A stretch of DNA of 64,000 bases from Serpens sp964410065 (GTDB lineage: Bacteria; Pseudomonadota; Gammaproteobacteria; Pseudomonadales; Pseudomonadaceae): contig CAYPFO010000002.1 of assembly GCA_964410065.1 (NCBI GenBank), positions 1 to 64,000 on the forward strand. The letters run 5' to 3'. The notes beneath the pieces are model-generated. The model worked only from the letters and a program-made list of their open reading frames with translations. It was not told the origin of the DNA and did no database searches. Position 1 is the stretch's first letter. Each line of letters starts with the position of its first letter. This document shows positions 61,287 to 64,000 of this stretch, piece after piece. The translations under genes and the position numbers were made by a program.

Positions 61287-61336
61287 AAAAAACAGGTCTT
61301 ACGGCAGCGCGTCCTGGCTGCCATAAGACCTGTTTT
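61287..61336 (-). terminator. Terminator after the small Pro-rich gene
   Basis: AAAACAGGTCTTA-type arms (61289-61308 and 61317-61336) pair over 20 bp with one mismatch around an 8-base loop. On the minus strand a run of six T residues follows. It separates the 52-aa gene from the dctP promoter and may also act in the other direction. Confidence 0.88.
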
Positions 61337-61395
61337 GTGGGGGACCGAGAGGACGGCCTCTATCGCAACGAGTGGCGGAAGGGCCTGCGCCAAAG

Positions 61396-61554
61396 TCAGG
61401 AGTTCAGCGGTTCCTCGCTGGGCTTGACCTTGCCGCTGCCTGGTTCGCTGGGATGGCTTTCATCCATCGGTTCGTGACTGGGTGAATGCCCATAGTCGCT
61501 GGGCGTGTCATAGACAATGGGATCAGGCTGGGGAATATCGGGATGAATAGTCAT
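61396..61554 (-). CDS. Small Pro/Ser/Glu-rich hypothetical protein (52 aa)
   Basis: A 52-residue frame (MTIHPDIPQPDPIVYDTPSD..., ending PSEEPLNS) with a GGGAGAG Shine-Dalgarno seven bases before its ATG and a strong terminator after its stop. It is acidic, rich in proline, serine and aspartate/glutamate, has no hydrophobic segment and no recognisable domain, so it is probably disordered. The proper signals on both sides and typical codon use argue that it is a real gene. It follows dgkA by 115 bp. Function unknown. Confidence 0.7.
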   Translation of the reverse strand: MTIHPDIPQPDPIVYDTPSDYGHSPSHEPMDESHPSEPGSGKVKPSEEPLNS

Positions 61555-61669
61555 GAGTCTCTCCCGGCAGATTGGGCGGTCTCCACACAGTGGAGGCGAG
61601 CCCTGGAGAGGAAGTTCCCGGCGTCGTGATGAGTGGTGGCACGCCGAGATAAAACGACGCCCGTACAAA

Positions 61670-62068
61670 TCAGAGCAGAATGACCGCCCAGATCAACGCG
61701 ATTAGCGACAAGGAAAGAAACTGCGCACCGCTACCCATGTCCTTGGCGCGCTTGGCAAGCGGGTGAAGATCCAGGGAAATACGGTCGACTGTCGCTTCGA
61801 TGGCCGAGTTAAGAATTTCCACAATCAGGCCCAGAAACACCACCGCGATCAAAATGGCCCGCTCCGCCTTGCTGACGTCCAGGTAGAAGGCCACAGGGAT
61901 CAGAATCAGGTTGAGCATGATCAATTGCCGAAATGCCGCTTCGCCCGTGAACGTTGCCTTGAGTCCGGCCATGGAATAACCCGTTGCTTTCAGAATGCGG
62001 GCGATACCTGTCTGCCCCTTCAGGCTTTCGGCGCTGGGGGACATTCCGGTATCCAACGGCTGCTTCAT
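61670..62068 (-). CDS. dgkA: Diacylglycerol kinase
   Basis: A 132-residue three-helix membrane enzyme that phosphorylates diacylglycerol to phosphatidic acid, recycling lipid from osmoregulated glucan or LPS modification. Active-site residues appear in FTGEAAFRQ (Glu43) and EILNSAIEATVDRIS (Glu84, Asn87, Glu91). I chose ATG 62068 (MKQPLDTGMS), with GGAG seven bases upstream; the frame extends seven codons earlier. Length is slightly above E. coli DgkA because of a longer N-terminus. Confidence 0.95.
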   Translation of the reverse strand: MKQPLDTGMSPSAESLKGQTGIARILKATGYSMAGLKATFTGEAAFRQLIMLNLILIPVAFYLDVSKAERAILIAVVFLGLIVEILNSAIEATVDRISLDLHPLAKRAKDMGSGAQFLSLSLIALIWAVILL

Positions 62069-62212
62069 AGTGTTCTCCAAAGGCGGCATTTTTAAAAGGC
62101 GCGCAGTTTAGCGTTTGATCGTCGGTAAGGCACCTGCTGGCGATGGCAAAAAGACGGCCATGCTGCATCTTTGGCGGGTTACCACGATCGCACCAGGTAA
62201 ATAGGGAAAGCA

Positions 62213-62240
62213 AAAAAGGAAAGGCTGCCTGACCCAGGCA
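62213..62240 (-). terminator. Probable terminator of the PIG-L gene
   Basis: On the minus strand TGCCTG-GGT-CAGGCA is followed by a T-rich stretch (GCCTTTCCTTTTTTGC). The stem starts just after the PIG-L stop. The stem is short but perfect. Confidence 0.5.
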
Positions 62241-62245
62241 AAAAC

Positions 62246-62980
62246 TCAGACGAAGAATAGCTCCCAATGCAGTTGTAGCTGCTCGCGTTCGTGGGTGTTG
62301 CGGTCTTCGGTCTTGGGAGCCAGGCAATGACTGGCCTGGGAATTCATGGCATGGCGTTTACGCGCCAAGGCCGGAATGTCGAGAGCCAGCTTTCGAGCTC
62401 GCCACCAGGGGATACGTGGGTCATCCACTGCAGTGCCGCGCCATGCGCTGAGTGGCGTCTCCACCTGTTGGGCGCCCAGCATCACCGTACAACTTTGCGC
62501 CACTCGGCCAACCGCTTCATGGTCTGCGCTACCGTCGCCACGCCAAGGTGAAAACACCACATCATTGGGTCGCAGGTGGCGCATGAGGAAATCCAGCAGT
62601 GCATTTTCCTGATTCTCGAGGTCGCCAGCCTGAAAACGGCCACGTATGGTTTTCAACTGGACCAGTGGAATACCGAGGCGGCGCAGCGAGTCCGTACTTT
62701 CCATTGCACAGGCCACGCTGTGTCCTTCTGGTGAAGACTGTCTGCTTGGCGCAGCCTGGCCATCGGTGACGGAAATCAGCTGCAAGGCATGGCCGCGATG
62801 GCTGAGAAGTTGCAAAAGCCCGCCGCAGGCCAGCACTTCATCGCCGGGGTGGGTCGCCAGGATCACTGCGCGCCGTCCGGGTGGCACCAGCGCATCAATA
62901 TTGACGTCCTCAATCATGGCTAGCTGACGGCATGTGCCGCCTAGCCTGGATTGCACCTCACTGGCAGTTTTTACGCCCAT
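62246..62980 (-). CDS. PIG-L family deacetylase-like protein with altered HPGDE motif
   Basis: A 244-residue LmbE/PIG-L fold protein. The zinc/catalytic signature reads ATHPGDEVLACGG with His44-Pro-Gly46-Asp47-Glu48. The family consensus is HPDDE, where the first Asp is the general base; here it is glycine. Other conserved parts (RRLGIP, FSPWRGDGSADHEAVGR with the zinc His) are present, so the zinc site may be kept but catalysis changed. It stands alone between dgkA and the ABC genes. Substrate unknown. The ATG has only a weak Shine-Dalgarno. Confidence 0.82.
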   Translation of the reverse strand: MGVKTASEVQSRLGGTCRQLAMIEDVNIDALVPPGRRAVILATHPGDEVLACGGLLQLLSHRGHALQLISVTDGQAAPSRQSSPEGHSVACAMESTDSLRRLGIPLVQLKTIRGRFQAGDLENQENALLDFLMRHLRPNDVVFSPWRGDGSADHEAVGRVAQSCTVMLGAQQVETPLSAWRGTAVDDPRIPWWRARKLALDIPALARKRHAMNSQASHCLAPKTEDRNTHEREQLQLHWELFFV

Positions 62981-63195
62981 ATCCCTAAGGCCTCATGCAA
63001 GCAGTTGTTGAGGATGGCTTGTGACGCAAGGCGCACTGGCACTGTCCGCTGGTCATCCTTTACTTAACGGCAGTTCAGGGTTTTCCTTAACCCAGGCTGC
63101 ACAATGGAAGTGACCCAGTGTTCAGGCATTGGGTGCTGGATGAAGTTCAACACGGCCAACGCGCTGCCAAAGGATGTGGGCGGGGTATCAGAAGC

Positions 63196-63951
63196 TCAGT
63201 GCGAGGGCTCACCGAGAAACTTGTGCAGGAACTGGCGGGTACGTGCGTGCTGCGGATGGGCGAATAATGCTTTGGCTTCGCCTTGCTCGACGATGACACC
63301 CTGATCGATAAAGATCACCCGGTTGGCCACGTCGCGGGCAAAATTCATCTCGTGGGTGACGATTACCATGGTGCGTTTTTCAGCGGCCAGGTCGCGGATG
63401 GTCGCCAGCACTTCGCCTACCAACTCAGGGTCCAGGGCGGACGTGGGTTCATCGAACAGAATCACATCGGGCTGCATGGCCAGCGCACGGGCAATGGCGA
63501 CGCGTTGCTGCTGACCACCGGAAAGGCTCCTCGGGTAGGCATCCTCCTTGCCGGCCAGCCCCACCTTGGCCAGCAAGTGGCGGGCACGTTCAAGAACGCT
63601 GCCGCGTGGCTCTTTCTTGACCACCAGGGGACCTTCCATGACATTTTCCAGCGCGGTGCGGTGCGGAAACAGGTTGAAGCTCTGAAAGACGAAACCGACA
63701 TGCTGACGCAGCGTGCGGATCAGTTCTTTCTGGCGGTGGAGCGGTCGAGTGGCATCGATCTGAATGCTTCCCACCCGGATGCTGCCACTATCCGGTACTT
63801 CCAGCAGGTTGAGGCAGCGCAGCAGCGTCGTCTTGCCCGAGCCGCTGGGGCCAATGATCGCGATCACCTCACCCGCTGCCACCTCAAGATCGATCCCCTT
63901 GAGCACAGGTTGTCCTTTGAAGCTCTTGCTCAGCTTACGCACCTCGATCAT
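63196..63951 (-). CDS. Polar amino acid ABC transporter ATP-binding protein
   Basis: A 251-residue ABC ATPase of the polar amino acid uptake group. It shows Walker A GPSGSGKTT (34-42), the Q-loop FQSFNLFPH, signature LSGGQQQR (143-150), Walker B VILFDEPT (163-170) and THEMNFARDV. It energises import with a periplasmic binding protein and permease; the permease end lies just upstream in the window. The exact amino acid (cystine, arginine or glutamate type) cannot be told. It is the last gene of its operon, with about 215 bp of empty sequence after it. Confidence 0.94.
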   Translation of the reverse strand: MIEVRKLSKSFKGQPVLKGIDLEVAAGEVIAIIGPSGSGKTTLLRCLNLLEVPDSGSIRVGSIQIDATRPLHRQKELIRTLRQHVGFVFQSFNLFPHRTALENVMEGPLVVKKEPRGSVLERARHLLAKVGLAGKEDAYPRSLSGGQQQRVAIARALAMQPDVILFDEPTSALDPELVGEVLATIRDLAAEKRTMVIVTHEMNFARDVANRVIFIDQGVIVEQGEAKALFAHPQHARTRQFLHKFLGEPSH

Positions 63952-63955
63952 GGCG

Positions 63956-64000
63956 TCAGGTATCCCGACTGTGCCGGTTGACCCGGGCTTCCAGGCGGTT
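63956..64000 (-). CDS. ABC amino acid permease, C-terminal fragment
   Basis: The window ends inside a minus-strand frame. Its last 14 residues (NRLEARVNRHSRDT) are followed by a TGA stop 4 bp before the ATG of the ATPase gene. A short basic tail with an LE-R pattern is usual at the end of HisM-type amino-acid permeases, and the position next to the ATPase supports it. The rest lies outside the window. Confidence 0.65.
   Translation of the reverse strand, partial: NRLEARVNRHSRDT

Noticed and set aside
1..64000. CRISPR arrays, prophage, insertion sequences, tRNA or rRNA genes
   Set aside because: No evenly spaced direct repeats, integrase or transposase frames, phage structural genes, or tRNA cloverleafs were seen.

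Overview
The window is about 60 % GC, gene-dense chromosomal DNA from a Pseudomonas-type gammaproteobacterium. The main support is the run sucC-sucD-brnQ-DUF599-thioesterases-membrane protein-htpG, which matches the order I recall from Pseudomonas aeruginosa. The ketone-body (hbcR/bdhA), leucine (liu) and mux RND clusters also fit. The species cannot be resolved by reading. I see no rRNA or tRNA genes, CRISPR array, prophage, IS element or toxin-antitoxin locus, so this is core or near-core genome rather than an island.

Layout. 1-8.2 kb: end of the TCA operon (sucC partial, sucD), a long structured leader and brnQ, a DUF599 protein, two overlapping hot-dog thioesterases, an uncharacterised membrane protein with an Sm-like tail, and htpG behind an excellent sigma-32 promoter. 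8.2-17.6 kb: two chemoreceptors, an OsmC peroxidase, thiopurine methyltransferase, uppP with a DUF1294 gene, the ABC-F protein YbiT, PpiC, a VF530 protein and a YciI protein. 17.6-23.7 kb: the ketone-body operon (permease, 3-hydroxybutyrate dehydrogenase, acetoacetate-CoA ligase) and its sigma-54 activator. The 300-bp control region holds a GG-N10-GC promoter, three CTGTCTC half-sites and a Crc/Hfq-like CA motif. 23.7-26.2 kb: DUF192 and an acyltransferase-SGNH protein. 26.3-33.4 kb: the leucine/isovalerate operon liuRABCDE with a double palindromic operator and repeat-filled gene gaps. 33.6-40.1 kb: LysR divergent from an acyl-CoA dehydrogenase, a response regulator, a PAS-GAF hybrid kinase and a MddA-like methyltransferase. 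40.1-50.9 kb: TerC, a PstS-OmpA fusion, exonuclease III, GNAT, tamA-tamB, tpx and an ABM protein. 51-60.1 kb: muxABC-opmB-type RND efflux operon. 60.1-64 kb: orphan TRAP binding protein, a 52-aa protein, dgkA, a PIG-L protein with an altered motif, and an amino-acid ABC ATPase with the tail of its permease.

Functional links. LiuE releases acetoacetate, and the neighbouring ketone-body operon encodes the ligase that makes it acetoacetyl-CoA, so the two clusters form one leucine/3-hydroxybutyrate-to-acetyl-CoA module. SucCD and BrnQ lie at its edge. The most noteworthy non-coding structures are the HbcR control region, the LiuR double operator, the brnQ leader, and a family of CTTGC/CAAGC-rich repeats inside the liu and mux operons. 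I did not find a clearly new multi-gene system.
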